A stretch of DNA of 64,000 bases from Exiguobacterium sp. BMC-KP (GCF_001275385.1 NZ_LGIW01000014.1:62001-126000); one strand, 5' to 3'; positions 1-9,982 are shown, numbered from the stretch's first letter. Numbers and translations are program-made. Notes: generated by a model not told the origin, from the sequence alone.

Positions 1-1536
1 TGCATACTGCTCTGCATGCGGGAAATCAAAGAAGACGGCCGAGGCGCGACGATTTAAGAAGTCACCGGGTTGCATGACGAGTTCTGCTTCTAATCCATAC
101 AGGAGAGCGCCGAACCAGTGTAACGGTAATTGATAACGAGCCGCCTCGTCACCACGCGTCCGAATTAATTCGTAGACGCGTTCAACGTTCGTGCCATAAC
201 GCTGGATGAGCCACGTCGTTTCATTCGGTGACAATCCAAGTGCTTCCCCTTTTGGTTGTTGTTCCTTCAAATAACGAGCAAATCCTTTGCTACCTTGTGG
301 ATGACCACCGCCAAGCAAGATATCGTGCGTACGGGAAGCGAGGTAAATCCGATTTTCTTCTGTCTTGAATTGATCCGCAACCATATCGATGATTCGTTCT
401 GCCATCTTCCGGTACCCGGTCAACTTACCACCAGCGATCGACATTAGCCCCGATTTTGAAACGAAAATCTCATCTTTTCGCGACAGTTCACTTGGATCTT
501 TTCCATCTTCATGAATGAGTGGGCGAAGTCCAGACCACGTTGATTCGACGTGTTCAGGTCGTAATTCAACATTGAACATTTGATTTGTGGCCTCAAGGAT
601 ATAGTCCTGATCCTCGACGGTGACGCCAGGCTCAAGAATATCTCCTTTATAGTTCGTATCCGTTGTTCCGACATACGTTTTCCCTTCGCGTGGAATCGCA
701 AAAATCATCCGACCGTCCGGAACATCGAAATAGACAGCTTGTTGTAGTGGGAAATGTGCTTGATCGATGACGAGATGAATCCCTTTTGTCAGGTGTAATG
801 ATTTTCCGGACTTCGAACCGTCCTTTTCGCGCAGTTCGTCGACCCAAGGCCCCGTCGCGTTGATGATTTTCTTCGCCCGAATCGTATACGTTTTACCACT
901 TAAGACGTCGCGTACTTCCACACCAACGACTTTGCCGTTATGGTAGACGAGTGACTCAGCTTTTGTATAGTTAACAGCACGTCCACCGTAACCGACGGCC
1001 GCTTTTAACACTTCGACCGTCAGTCGGGCGTCATCCGTTTTATATTCGACATAACGCCCACCACCGACTAAGTGTTCCGAACGTAACAGTGGTTCGTAAC
1101 GTAATGTTTCTTCCTTACTAAGCATCGTCCGGCGTTCATTGCGTTTGACGCCTGCGAGTTGGTCATAGACACGTAAGCCAATCGAAGTCGAGAAGCTACC
1201 GAATGTGCCACCTTCAACGAGTGGGAGCATCATCCACTCCGGTGTCGTCACGTGTGGGGCATTCTCATAGACGATGGCGCGTTCTTTCCCGACTTCAGCG
1301 ACGAGTTTAATCTCGAATTGCTTCAGATACCGCAATCCACCATGGACAAGTTTCGTCGAACGGCTCGATGTCCCTTCGGCGAAGTCCTGCATCTCGATTA
1401 ATCCTGTCCGCATGCCGCGACTTTGCGCGTCAAGCAAAATACCAGCTCCCGTAATACCGCCCCCGATGACGAGGACATCTAAAAGTTCTTGTCCCATCTC
1501 TTCTAACCATGCTGTCCGTTCCGTACTTGAAAACAT
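1..1536 (-). CDS. glpD: Aerobic glycerol-3-phosphate dehydrogenase (C-terminus cut by window edge)
   Basis: FAD-dependent enzyme that oxidises sn-glycerol 3-phosphate to dihydroxyacetone phosphate at the membrane and passes electrons to quinone. About 512 codons are visible; the family is near 555 residues, so roughly 40 are missing beyond position 1. The dinucleotide-binding loop GGGITGAG lies at residues 25-32, followed by the GlpD-typical stretches SSRSTKLVHGGLRYL, LTKGIHLVID and VGTTDTNY. The ATG at 1536 follows a purine-rich AGGGGGAAG ribosome site. It lies 33 bases downstream of the oxidoreductase gene and is probably cotranscribed with it. The glpF/glpK genes that usually precede glpD are not in the window on this side. 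Confidence 0.95.
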   Translation of the reverse strand, partial: MFSSTERTAWLEEMGQELLDVLVIGGGITGAGILLDAQSRGMRTGLIEMQDFAEGTSSRSTKLVHGGLRYLKQFEIKLVAEVGKERAIVYENAPHVTTPEWMMLPLVEGGTFGSFSTSIGLRVYDQLAGVKRNERRTMLSKEETLRYEPLLRSEHLVGGGRYVEYKTDDARLTVEVLKAAVGYGGRAVNYTKAESLVYHNGKVVGVEVRDVLSGKTYTIRAKKIINATGPWVDELREKDGSKSGKSLHLTKGIHLVIDQAHFPLQQAVYFDVPDGRMIFAIPREGKTYVGTTDTNYKGDILEPGVTVEDQDYILEATNQMFNVELRPEHVESTWSGLRPLIHEDGKDPSELSRKDEIFVSKSGLMSIAGGKLTGYRKMAERIIDMVADQFKTEENRIYLASRTHDILLGGGHPQGSKGFARYLKEQQPKGEALGLSPNETTWLIQRYGTNVERVYELIRTRGDEAARYQLPLHWFGALLYGLEAELVMQPGDFLNRRASAVFFDFPHAEQYA

Positions 1537-1569
1537 CTTGTCTTCCCCCTGTTCGTCTGAAATGGATAG

Positions 1570-2538
1570 TTAGTCTACTTCTATCCATGTACCCACTTTT
1601 GCACTCTTTTGAGCACAATCAATGATTTTCATGACGAGTTCAGCTTGTTTTGGAGAGACAGGCGGTGTCGTCCGTTTACGGATAGCTGGAGCAAGATCCG
1701 TATAATAATCGCCAAAATGACCAGGGATAAAAGGAAAGTCTTCGAGAGGACCGTTTGCTTGTGCAAACTGATAAGTCGTTCGTTTCGTATCGACTTCATC
1801 GACAAAATAGCTTCCTTTTGTGCCGTGCACCGTTAGGGAAGGACCAACAGCCGGAACGATTGAACCGATATGGAGGATCGCACGTCGCGTACCGAACGCT
1901 AAAATCAGATGCGTATAATCATCGACAAGTCCGCCTTGCCGTTGAATCGTCTGATCGCAAAAGACACGATCCGGCACTTCATTGAAGGCGACGAGTGCTT
2001 GATCAATCAAGTGTGACCCAAGATCGTACAGTAGACCAGCACCAGGGATATCCTGTTCACGCCAACGATCCTGTACGTCGGGACGATAGCGATCGTAATG
2101 TGCTTCGAACGTTTGAATGGTACCGAGTCGCCCGGATGCTAGTAAAGACATCAGCGTTCGAAAGTCCTTCGTATATCGACGATTATGATAAACTGTCAAT
2201 AACCGATCGTGTACGCGTGCTAATTCTGTTAACGTTTCGGCTTCTTCGAGTGTGACGGTGAATGGTTTTTCGACGAGTACGTCACAACCCGAGAGCAAAG
2301 CGAGTCGTGCGAGCGGATAATGCAATTGATTTGCTGTCGCGATGACGACTAAATCGACCTGCTCCGCTTCGAGCAATGCTTCAAGCGTCGGATAAACAGG
2401 TAGCGTCGCGTCATAAGTCGCAACAGCTTCCGAACGACTCGACTGGACAGCTATTAATTGATAATCAGGTGCGTGTAAATAAGGCGCATGTAAATGTTCG
2501 CCGGCAAGACCAAAACCAACTAAAGCGGTACGAATCAT
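1570..2538 (-). CDS. Gfo/Idh/MocA-family NAD(P)-dependent oxidoreductase (scyllo-inositol dehydrogenase-like)
   Basis: Soluble sugar or polyol dehydrogenase of 322 residues. The N-terminal Rossmann motif is GFGLAG (8-13), the family EKP motif is at 90-92, and the catalytic-type YDLGSHLIDQ segment has Asp172 and His176. The string RYRPDVQDRWRE and the overall order resemble Bacillus IolW/YvaA, an NADP-dependent scyllo-inositol dehydrogenase, so that is the best guess for substrate class. An in-frame GTG at 2547 would extend it by three residues, but AAAGGATG sits directly against it and 9 bases from the ATG at 2538, so the ATG is preferred. It precedes glpD by 33 bases, which hints at a joint role in polyol or glycerol use. 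Confidence 0.85.
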   Translation of the reverse strand: MIRTALVGFGLAGEHLHAPYLHAPDYQLIAVQSSRSEAVATYDATLPVYPTLEALLEAEQVDLVVIATANQLHYPLARLALLSGCDVLVEKPFTVTLEEAETLTELARVHDRLLTVYHNRRYTKDFRTLMSLLASGRLGTIQTFEAHYDRYRPDVQDRWREQDIPGAGLLYDLGSHLIDQALVAFNEVPDRVFCDQTIQRQGGLVDDYTHLILAFGTRRAILHIGSIVPAVGPSLTVHGTKGSYFVDEVDTKRTTYQFAQANGPLEDFPFIPGHFGDYYTDLAPAIRKRTTPPVSPKQAELVMKIIDCAQKSAKVGTWIEVD

Positions 2539-2595
2539 AGAAAACACATCCTTTTCAAGTTCATACCCTCAATCTACCATAAGGAGGAATGCAAG

Positions 2596-2862
2596 ATGAT
2601 TACGGAACAACACATCATTGAAAAGATGCGTCAAGCGATGCAACGCATTGATCAAACGACAGGAGCTGCGCAGAAAGAACAGATTGCAGCGATGAAGGTT
2701 TACTGTGAACTACTGCTCGAATCCGAGTCGACGCCAAGCTCGACGGTATCGTTACCTACGTCAACGCCTCAGGCAACCCCAGCAGTCGATCCGATGTTAG
2801 CGCGTTTCATGGGTGTCGCGCAGGAGAAAGAAGAAAAAGGCACTTCATTACTCGATTTTTGA
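2596..2862 (+). CDS. ywdI: YwdI-family small protein (DUF5327)
   Basis: An 88-residue soluble protein of unknown function. The N-terminal 45 residues are predicted helical (ITEQHIIEKMRQAMQRI), the middle is a Ser/Thr/Pro-rich linker, and the tail ends GTSLLDF. This build (helical head, low-complexity linker, short conserved tail) matches Bacillus YwdI. The start has a strong AAGGAGG site. It is divergent from the oxidoreductase, with only 57 bases between the two starts. Another ywd-type gene, the DUF423 gene (YwdK-like), occurs about 7 kb further on. Confidence 0.75.
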   Translation: MITEQHIIEKMRQAMQRIDQTTGAAQKEQIAAMKVYCELLLESESTPSSTVSLPTSTPQATPAVDPMLARFMGVAQEKEEKGTSLLDF

Positions 2863-2922
2863 ATGAAATGACGCGATTCAGGGAATAACCATCACAGTTG
2901 AAAAGAGAAGGGGAGATACGTC

Positions 2923-3573
2923 ATGAAAACAGTAATCGTCATTGGAGCAGGACCAGGAAACGGATATGAGATCAGTAAACGATTCGGGCAAGAAGGTTTT
3001 CAAGTCGTTTGTGCGGCGCGGACACAAGAAACACTCGCAGCCGTCATTACGGAACTAAAAGAAGCAGGCGTAGAAGCTGTCGGAGTGGAATGTGATGCTT
3101 CTCGAAAAGCTGATATCGCATCGCTCATCGAATGGACAGAAGAGCAGTACGGACAAGTCGATGTCTTAGTCTACAATGCTTCGATTTTGCATCAAGCGTC
3201 TGTGCTTGAAGTCTCAGCAGAGCAGATTACGAAAGAGTTTGAAATCGATGTTCTCGGTGCACTGCATGCCGCACAACTCGTTGCTCCGGCGATGCAGGAA
3301 CGAAAAGAAGGTGCCATCCTGATTACAGGAGGCGGCGCTGCGATGCAAGCAATCAAATCGCTACCGGGCCTCTCAATCGGTAAGGCAGGCGTTCGTCAAG
3401 TAACGCATATGTTACATGATACGTTGAAGGAAGATGGCGTCTACGTCGGAACTGTCACGATCGCTGGAGAAGTAAAGCGTGGAACGGCGCTTGATCCGAA
3501 AAATGTAGCGGAAGCGTTCTATACGCTCTATACAAACCAAAACGAAGTCGAGACGGTTTTATCAGCCGAATGA
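2923..3573 (+). CDS. SDR-superfamily protein with degenerate active site
   Basis: Short-chain dehydrogenase/reductase fold of 216 residues. The cofactor loop GAGPGNG is at 8-14, and the NAG-type motif appears as NAS (85-87). The catalytic YxxxK is LSIGK (150-154): the tyrosine is leucine while the lysine remains. The catalytic serine region reads ITGGGAA instead of ISS. Classical dehydrogenase chemistry is therefore doubtful; binding of NAD(P) is likely retained. It is shorter than classical SDRs (about 250). It has a GGGGAGA ribosome site and is followed by a terminator-like hairpin. Function unknown. Confidence 0.8.
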   Translation: MKTVIVIGAGPGNGYEISKRFGQEGFQVVCAARTQETLAAVITELKEAGVEAVGVECDASRKADIASLIEWTEEQYGQVDVLVYNASILHQASVLEVSAEQITKEFEIDVLGALHAAQLVAPAMQERKEGAILITGGGAAMQAIKSLPGLSIGKAGVRQVTHMLHDTLKEDGVYVGTVTIAGEVKRGTALDPKNVAEAFYTLYTNQNEVETVLSAE

Positions 3574-3591
3574 GTCGAAATAGGATAGGAC

Positions 3592-3626
3592 ATACGGGTT
3601 CGGGGATGTTACCGAATCCGTATTTT
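3592..3626 (+). terminator. Probable rho-independent terminator after the SDR gene
   Basis: A 12-base stem (ATACGGGTTCGG with CCGAATCCGTAT, one G-T pair) is followed by a short T run. The T run is weak, so partial read-through into the nuclease gene is possible. Confidence 0.55.
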
Positions 3627-3646
3627 CATGGAGAGGAGGGGGAAAA

Positions 3647-4357
3647 GTGAGACGATACGTAGTGATCAGTCTGCTTTTTCTATTTGTTCTTATCGGTTGT
3701 GCACCAGAAGAAACAGATTTACTTGGAATCAAACAACCGGATGAAGAAAAGGTCACGAAAGCGACGGTTGAACGTGTCATCGATGGAGACACATTAAAAG
3801 TGAGATTAGCCGACGGAAAAACGGAGGATGTACGTTTATTGCTCGTCGATACACCAGAAACCGTCAAACCAGATACACCGATTCAACCCTATGGAACAGA
3901 AGCTTCACAGTTTACAAAAGAGGCCCTACCGAGCGGAACAGCGATTCGTTTGGAACGGGATCAATCACGAGCCGATCGATATGGACGATTACTCGCTTAC
4001 GTCTGGTACGGCGATAAGATGTTAAATCAAGAGTTGCTTCGAAAAGGACTTGCGCGTGTCGCGTTCGTCTATGAACCAGACACACGTTATGTCGATATGT
4101 TCGAACAAATCGAACAGGAAGCACAAGGGGCGAAGAAAAAGATTTGGGAGCACGATGGTTACGTGACGAATCGTGGATTCAACGCGCAAGCTATTAACGA
4201 AACAGAATCATGTGCCATCAAAGGGAATATCAATCGTTCCGGTAAAAAAATCTACCATGTACCGGGTGGTCAATCCTACGATGAAGTGAAACCGGAGCAA
4301 CGATTCTGTACGGAAAAAGAAGCGCAAGATGCCGGATTCGTCCGAGCAGTACGCTAA
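3647..4357 (+). CDS. Lipoprotein thermonuclease (SNase/TNase family) with a C-terminal Cys domain
   Basis: Secreted, membrane-anchored nuclease of 236 residues. The signal peptide ends in the lipobox LIGC (15-18). The staphylococcal-nuclease domain runs from about 38 to 170 with DGDT (46-49), Arg63, Glu71 (VRLLLVDTPE) and DRYGR (110-114), matching the metal and catalytic positions of the family. A tail domain from about 185 contains CAIKGN (189-194), HVPGG and a second Cys (221), a pattern seen at the ends of other secreted nucleases and possibly metal binding. The start is GTG at 3647 behind a very strong GAGGAGGGGG site. It degrades nucleic acids outside the cell. Confidence 0.88.
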   Translation: MRRYVVISLLFLFVLIGCAPEETDLLGIKQPDEEKVTKATVERVIDGDTLKVRLADGKTEDVRLLLVDTPETVKPDTPIQPYGTEASQFTKEALPSGTAIRLERDQSRADRYGRLLAYVWYGDKMLNQELLRKGLARVAFVYEPDTRYVDMFEQIEQEAQGAKKKIWEHDGYVTNRGFNAQAINETESCAIKGNINRSGKKIYHVPGGQSYDEVKPEQRFCTEKEAQDAGFVRAVR

Positions 4358-4365
4358 TGAACGTA

Positions 4366-4399
4366 GATAAAAAGCCATCGATATCGATGGCTTTTTATC
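4366..4399. terminator. Bidirectional terminator between convergent genes
   Basis: A perfect 34-base palindrome: GATAAAAAGCCATCGAT and its complement, with A/T runs on both flanks. It can stop the nuclease gene (+) and the CDF gene (-). Confidence 0.85.
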
Positions 4400-5376
4400 T
4401 ACTCTACAGGCGGTGTTGGTGGTTGATACTGTTGCACCCGATCATCTTCATCAAAGGAGATGGTGACATCGGTGACGCCTTTAAGGATTCGGATTTGCAG
4501 TTCCAGTCGATCCTTGATGTCGTCCGCTTGAGCAATCGTTAAGTTAGGGTCTACTTCAATCTCTGTTTCGACATGGAAGTGATCCCCTTCCTTAATGACT
4601 TCAAGCTTTTCAATATCACGAACCGCTTCATCACGTAATAAGATTTCACCGATTTTAGCAGTCAGTACTTCATCGATCTCACCGAGCGCACCGGCAGCAT
4701 TTTGAATGAAGACATTATAAACGACATAGAACATCATCAGACCAATCAAAATCGAAGCAATACCCTCTGCTTGATAAAACGATGTGTAGTGTGAAATCAG
4801 AACAGCGATGATGGCAATGAGACCACCGAGAGTCGCAACAAGATCTTCCATGAAGACAAGACGTGTAGCTGGTTTTGCCTGCCCGAGATGGGCGAAACTT
4901 TGACCAACCAATGTGAGTCCTCTAGACTTAAGTCCGGTTTCGTGAGCAATCTCGATCATCGCTTTATAAAAGACGCCGACTTCAAGTACGACACCAATTC
5001 CAAGCGCCGTCAAAATGATCCAAAGCCCAGTCGTCTCTTCGCCAGGACCATGTGTGATATGCAAGATTCCCTCGCGAATCGTTTCATACGCAAGCAACGC
5101 GACGACAATGATCGCAGCTAGTAACACAAGGTTAACGAGACGACCGAATCCGTTCGGGAATCGTTTTGTCGGTGCTTTTTTACTGAGGGCAGAACCGATA
5201 TAGACGAAAAACTGATTCGCCGCGTCACCAATCGTATGCATCATTTCAGCAAACATTGCAACGTTCCCAGTCAAGATATAAGCGACGAACTTGATAATAG
5301 CAATGATCGTATTGACGATTGCAGCAGCAAGGGCTGACTTATTTCCGCGACGGATCAATGAGAAAAAAGTGGTCAT
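4399..5376 (-). CDS. Cation diffusion facilitator (CDF) family metal exporter, ZnT9-like subgroup
   Basis: Integral membrane divalent-metal/proton antiporter of 325 residues. An N-terminal domain of about six membrane segments (roughly 15-220) contains the metal-site motif HTIGDAANQ in the second helix, in place of the usual HSxxDxxxN, plus FPNGFGRLVNLV. The C-terminal cytoplasmic domain from about 235 holds HFHVETEIEVDPNLT, the ferredoxin-like dimer domain. The altered helix-2 motif places it with ZnT9/MMT-like members and not the CzcD type. The metal is uncertain: Zn, Mn or Fe are all possible. It is monocistronic. Confidence 0.85.
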   Translation of the reverse strand: MTTFFSLIRRGNKSALAAAIVNTIIAIIKFVAYILTGNVAMFAEMMHTIGDAANQFFVYIGSALSKKAPTKRFPNGFGRLVNLVLLAAIIVVALLAYETIREGILHITHGPGEETTGLWIILTALGIGVVLEVGVFYKAMIEIAHETGLKSRGLTLVGQSFAHLGQAKPATRLVFMEDLVATLGGLIAIIAVLISHYTSFYQAEGIASILIGLMMFYVVYNVFIQNAAGALGEIDEVLTAKIGEILLRDEAVRDIEKLEVIKEGDHFHVETEIEVDPNLTIAQADDIKDRLELQIRILKGVTDVTISFDEDDRVQQYQPPTPPVE

Positions 5377-5408
5377 GAGCGGTTCTCTCCTTGTCTACTC
5401 AAAATAGG

Positions 5409-6200
<792 letters not shown>

Positions 6201-6211
6201 TCACTCCTTCA

Positions 6212-7066
6212 TTATTGTTTCGTAAATCCAATCATGATTCCGCCGGCGACGACTAAAATACAGCCGATAATGACGAATGTCATCTCTTTCTTTGTCTTTG
6301 ATTCTTTTAGTAAGAGGACGCCGCCAATCGTTGAGATGACGACACCGGTTTGAGATAAGGAGAAGCTCGTTGCGACTCCGACTTTTGCCGTCGCAAATAG
6401 TAAAGCAACGTTCCCGACAGCCCACATGAGTCCACCAATCGTATTGCCGGCTGTTTTTTTCGTGAAGAGATCTCCTTCTCGTAAAGAGAGAAGAATCGCA
6501 CTCACGACCATCCCGACAGCTTGTGGTAAGACCGCTTCCCAACCGTTGATATCGAACCAACGGGCAATGACGACATACCCGACATACCCGACAGTCGAGA
6601 TGAGGAGAAGTGTCATTCCTTTTCCGATATTCTCATCTTGTTTACTCTTATCTTCTTTATAAGAAGTGAAGGCCGCTCCGGCAATGATCAATACAAGGGC
6701 ACTGATTCCGAGAATCAACGCAGTTGTCGTTGACCACTCTCCGAAAGCGAGAACACCAAACAACGATGTTCCGACGAGTTGCATCCCTGTTGAAATCGGC
6801 ATCGTCTTCGAGACACCCATTTGACGGAATGCGGCAAATTGATTTTTTTGACCGAGTGCCCAGAAGGCACCAGAAAAGAATCCGGCGATCCAAGCAGTCG
6901 TCGACAGCTCTGGGCTGACAAAAAAGAAGGTGACGATCGCGAAAAGCAACGCACCCAGAGTCGTACCGATAATTTGTTGCGCTGTCGAACCTCCGATTTT
7001 CGAAACGACGAGCGGCAACGATCCCCACATCAATGCAGGAACGATGGCAATTAGAATATCAATCAA
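6212..7066 (-). CDS. glcU: Glucose uptake protein, drug/metabolite-like permease
   Basis: Ten-helix glucose permease of the GRP/DMT type, 284 residues from the TTG at 7066. The sequences [42 protein letters not shown] and [20 protein letters not shown] are the hallmark blocks of GlcU/RhaT-like transporters. A GTG at 7075 would add three residues. The TTG is chosen because the Bacillus protein starts at the equivalent point and AGGTG lies six bases before it. It supplies free glucose to the neighbouring glucose dehydrogenase. Confidence 0.9.
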   Translation of the reverse strand: MIDILIAIVPALMWGSLPLVVSKIGGSTAQQIIGTTLGALLFAIVTFFFVSPELSTTAWIAGFFSGAFWALGQKNQFAAFRQMGVSKTMPISTGMQLVGTSLFGVLAFGEWSTTTALILGISALVLIIAGAAFTSYKEDKSKQDENIGKGMTLLLISTVGYVGYVVIARWFDINGWEAVLPQAVGMVVSAILLSLREGDLFTKKTAGNTIGGLMWAVGNVALLFATAKVGVATSFSLSQTGVVISTIGGVLLLKESKTKKEMTFVIIGCILVVAGGIMIGFTKQ

Positions 7067-7164
7067 GTGTTTCACCTCTCCTTACTGTTATCTCTCTACT
7101 TGAAGCTGTACCCCGCAAAAGGATAGGAAAAACCTCGGAGCGTAAAGAAGAATTATTCTGAAAT

Positions 7165-7195
7165 AAAAAAACATCCACCGAAGTAGATGTTTTTT
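7165..7195 (-). terminator. Terminator of the UbiB-like gene
   Basis: AAAAAACATC..GATGTTTTTT inverted repeat just downstream of the minus-strand kinase gene; on the minus strand the stem runs into a T tract. It separates this gene from glcU. Confidence 0.8.
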
Positions 7196-7205
7196 GGTAT
7201 TTCGT

Positions 7206-8834
7206 TTATCGGAAAGGTTCATCAGCAATACGAACGATTTGTCGACCGATCCGCCGACCGTTCCATAAAGCGATGACGGCAATCGTCAAGGAAATCCCCA
7301 TGACATCGTATTGCGTAAAATAATAGCCAAGATAACTAAAGGGGAGACTGATGATCCCGACGAGTGAACTCGTCCACTGCCGGATTTTGAGTGATTCGAT
7401 GTTCGCGACACGTGAGAACTTTTGTTGCTCCATGATCCGCCAACGTGTCGGTTCACTTAAGGCATCGTTAACAAGTCGCGGAAAGGCAAGCAACCGCGCG
7501 CCGTAAGAGCCTGCGATTTGGAGATAACGGTTTTGGTTTTTCCCTTCGTCATCGAGCCAACGTCGAACCATCGGTTTAGCGAGTTCTAGCAGATTGATTT
7601 GTGGTGAGAGAATTTGCAAAATACCAAGAATCGTCGATGCAGCACGTCCGAAGAAGGCAAATTCAGCAGGGAGCTGAATCGGTTCGTTTCGAACGAGTAA
7701 TTCGATATCGGATAATACCTTCTCAATCAGTTTCGTATCGACGTTTTCCATGTCGCTTTCGAGATAGAACGTAACCGCTTTTTCAATCGCTTGTCGGATA
7801 TTTTGCTTATTCGCATTTGGTAATAGGAATCGTAAATCTTCTAAACCATCAACGATCGCATCATAATCCAATGTGACGAAGGACTGAAGAATTCGCTGGA
7901 TTGCCCGCATATCGTCTGGCGTCGTCGCTCCAATCATCCCGAAATCTAATAAGACGATTTTACCATCAGACTGAACAAGGACATTGCCCGGGTGCGGATC
8001 GGCGTGGAACTTCCCACCGAATAGCAATTGCTCACCAGCGTTCAGGAAGAGGTTACGTGCCAGTTCGTCGCGATCAATCTGATGTTCTGCTAAATAATCG
8101 AGATCGGTGATGCGTGTCCCGTCAATCCATTCCATGACGAGCACCCGATTCGTACAATGTTCTTCATAATAACTCGGGATATAGATGACAGGGTTCGTCT
8201 CATACATCTTTTTAAAGTAGAGACCGTTCTTCAATTCGGTCCGGTAATTTAATTCATCACCAATGACGAAGACCATTTGGCGATACAAGCTTTGTAAATC
8301 AGTTGATTTGTTTAATGAAGTTCGGCGCAACATGGCAATGACGATGCGCATGGCACGGAAATCAGTTTTGATGATTTGTTCGATATTCGGTCGCTGAACT
8401 TTGATCGCAACCTTCTTACCGTTTGATTTTAAGGTTCCGCTGTAAACCTCACCAATCGAGGCAGAAGCGACAGGACGGGGACTGATATCCGAGATGATTT
8501 CTTCGATCGGCATCCCCCAATCTTCTTCGATGATTTTTCGTGACTCTCCAAGTTTACTCGAAGGTACCTTATCGACGAGTTCAGTCAGTTCCATCAAGAC
8601 AGATGGCGGGAACAGATCGGCTCGGATCGATAGGAACTGACCCAGTTTAATCAGTAGTCCTTCAAGTCGTAATGCTTTTTTCTTATAGTCACGCGCAATT
8701 CGAATCATGATGCGCTCAAACTCTTCGTTATTCGTACCTGGCCGGTTTTTCCGGGTGAATCGATAGATCGTAAAAATGTAACGTGCGAACATCGTCACAA
8801 TGACGACGATGCGATAAAGCGCCCAACGTTTCAT
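7206..8834 (-). CDS. ABC1/AarF/UbiB-family atypical kinase-like protein
   Basis: 542-residue member of the UbiB/ADCK family. It shows the KxGQ motif (LIKLGQFLSIRADLFPP, near 62-78), the Ala-rich nucleotide loop ASASIGEVYSG, the lysine in VAIKVQRP, the catalytic-type HADPHPGNVLV and the DFG motif LLDFGMIG. Two hydrophobic stretches near the C-terminus (about 490-530) suggest membrane attachment. Family members support quinone or isoprenoid lipid metabolism and probably hydrolyse ATP; the substrate here is unknown. The start has AGGTGACCGT upstream. It has its own terminator and no evident operon partner. Confidence 0.87.
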   Translation of the reverse strand: MKRWALYRIVVIVTMFARYIFTIYRFTRKNRPGTNNEEFERIMIRIARDYKKKALRLEGLLIKLGQFLSIRADLFPPSVLMELTELVDKVPSSKLGESRKIIEEDWGMPIEEIISDISPRPVASASIGEVYSGTLKSNGKKVAIKVQRPNIEQIIKTDFRAMRIVIAMLRRTSLNKSTDLQSLYRQMVFVIGDELNYRTELKNGLYFKKMYETNPVIYIPSYYEEHCTNRVLVMEWIDGTRITDLDYLAEHQIDRDELARNLFLNAGEQLLFGGKFHADPHPGNVLVQSDGKIVLLDFGMIGATTPDDMRAIQRILQSFVTLDYDAIVDGLEDLRFLLPNANKQNIRQAIEKAVTFYLESDMENVDTKLIEKVLSDIELLVRNEPIQLPAEFAFFGRAASTILGILQILSPQINLLELAKPMVRRWLDDEGKNQNRYLQIAGSYGARLLAFPRLVNDALSEPTRWRIMEQQKFSRVANIESLKIRQWTSSLVGIISLPFSYLGYYFTQYDVMGISLTIAVIALWNGRRIGRQIVRIADEPFR

Positions 8835-8999
8835 ACGGTCACCTAGCTTCCTGTACAGTTTGTTTCAGTATAGGTTACTTTACCTAAAAACGTCACTCGC
8901 AAACGGTCGAAACGGTGACAGAAAATTAATGCTTTACGGAAACTAAAAAGAGAGTATAGTAAGTATTGGAATTTCTTTGTAGAAAGGTGAAATGTGCGC

Positions 9000-9605
9000 A
9001 TGTCCTGGGACTTATTGAATATCATCGGCACGGTCGCTTTTGCGATGAGTGGAGCAATCGTTGCGATGGAAGAAAAATATGATTTATTCGGCGTCTGGTT
9101 ACTTGCTTTAATTACGGCATTCGGTGGTGGTGCCATTCGTAATTTATTGATTGGTGTGCCGGTATCGGCGCTTTGGTCGCAAGGTGGTCTCTTTTTAGTC
9201 GCGATTCTCGTTGCATTGTTGATCTTTATGTTACCCCAGTTGTTCTTGCCGCACTGGACACGTTGGGGCGTCCTTGCAGATGCGCTCGGTCTGTCTGCAT
9301 TTGCGATTCAAGGAGCGTTGATGGCGTCAGCAAAAGGATTGCCGCTGTCGGCAACGATTTCGGCAGCTGTATTGACTGGTGTCGGTGGTGGCGTCGTTCG
9401 GGATTTGCTAGCTGGTCGAAAACCGCTCGTCCTGCATAAAGAAATTTATGCGATGTGGGCCGTTATGGCAGCACTCGTGATTGATCGTTTCCAATTGACG
9501 AATCCTCTACATTTGTTCACATTGCTCGGACTCATCACCGTTTTACGTATGCTATCGTATTATTATGAATGGAATTTACCAGCACGACGGTTAGGGGGAG
9601 AATAA
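9000..9605 (+). CDS. Trimeric intracellular cation channel (TRIC/UPF0126)-family membrane protein
   Basis: 201-residue membrane protein with two homologous three-helix repeats. FGGGAIRNLLIGVPV in the first half and GVGGGVVRDLLAGRKP in the second carry the conserved glycine-rich GGG-x-x-R-D/N signature of YvgT/YadS-like proteins. Bacterial TRIC proteins form potassium-permeable trimers, but some members have been linked to amino-acid transport, so the role is open. The ATG at 9000 is favoured; a GTG at 8994, also near AAAGGTGA, would give two more residues. It precedes the DUF423 gene by two bases, so both are probably cotranscribed. Confidence 0.82.
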   Translation: MSWDLLNIIGTVAFAMSGAIVAMEEKYDLFGVWLLALITAFGGGAIRNLLIGVPVSALWSQGGLFLVAILVALLIFMLPQLFLPHWTRWGVLADALGLSAFAIQGALMASAKGLPLSATISAAVLTGVGGGVVRDLLAGRKPLVLHKEIYAMWAVMAALVIDRFQLTNPLHLFTLLGLITVLRMLSYYYEWNLPARRLGGE

Positions 9606-9607
9606 GT

Positions 9608-9976
9608 ATGAAAGTATTCATTATGATTGGCGCGATCTCGATGATGTTATCGGTCGCACTTGGGGCGTTTGGTGCACATGCTTTAAAAGACATGTTGACG
9701 GAACGTATGCTCGCGAACTGGCAGACTGGTGTTCTGTATCAGATGGTGCATTCACTCGGAATCTTGGCACTAGGCGGCTTGTTGTTGAAAGTTTCGATTC
9801 CACAATGGTCATTAGCTGCATGGCTGATGCTCGCCGGAATCGTCTTCTTCTCGGGTAGTCTGTACGTCATGGCATTGACGAACGTGACGAAACTGGGAGC
9901 CATCACGCCAATTGGTGGCGTCTTATTCATCGCGGCATGGATCTTTGTCGCAATTGGTGCCTATAAAGGATTATGA
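9608..9976 (+). CDS. ywdK: DUF423-family small membrane protein (YwdK-like)
   Basis: 122-residue protein with four predicted membrane helices. GAFGAHALKDML near the N-terminus and KLGAITPIGGVLFIAAWI near the end are the conserved DUF423 blocks. The open frame extends upstream to 9569, but the ATG at 9608 has AGGGGGAGAA eight bases upstream and starts at the family position. Function unknown. It is followed by a strong terminator. Confidence 0.85.
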   Translation: MKVFIMIGAISMMLSVALGAFGAHALKDMLTERMLANWQTGVLYQMVHSLGILALGGLLLKVSIPQWSLAAWLMLAGIVFFSGSLYVMALTNVTKLGAITPIGGVLFIAAWIFVAIGAYKGL

Positions 9977-9982
9977 TAATTG

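Noticed and set aside
1274-1573. Plus-strand open frame within glpD
   Set aside because: Shadow of the minus-strand glpD gene, with no ribosome site and unnatural composition. The same holds for most other antisense frames in the window.
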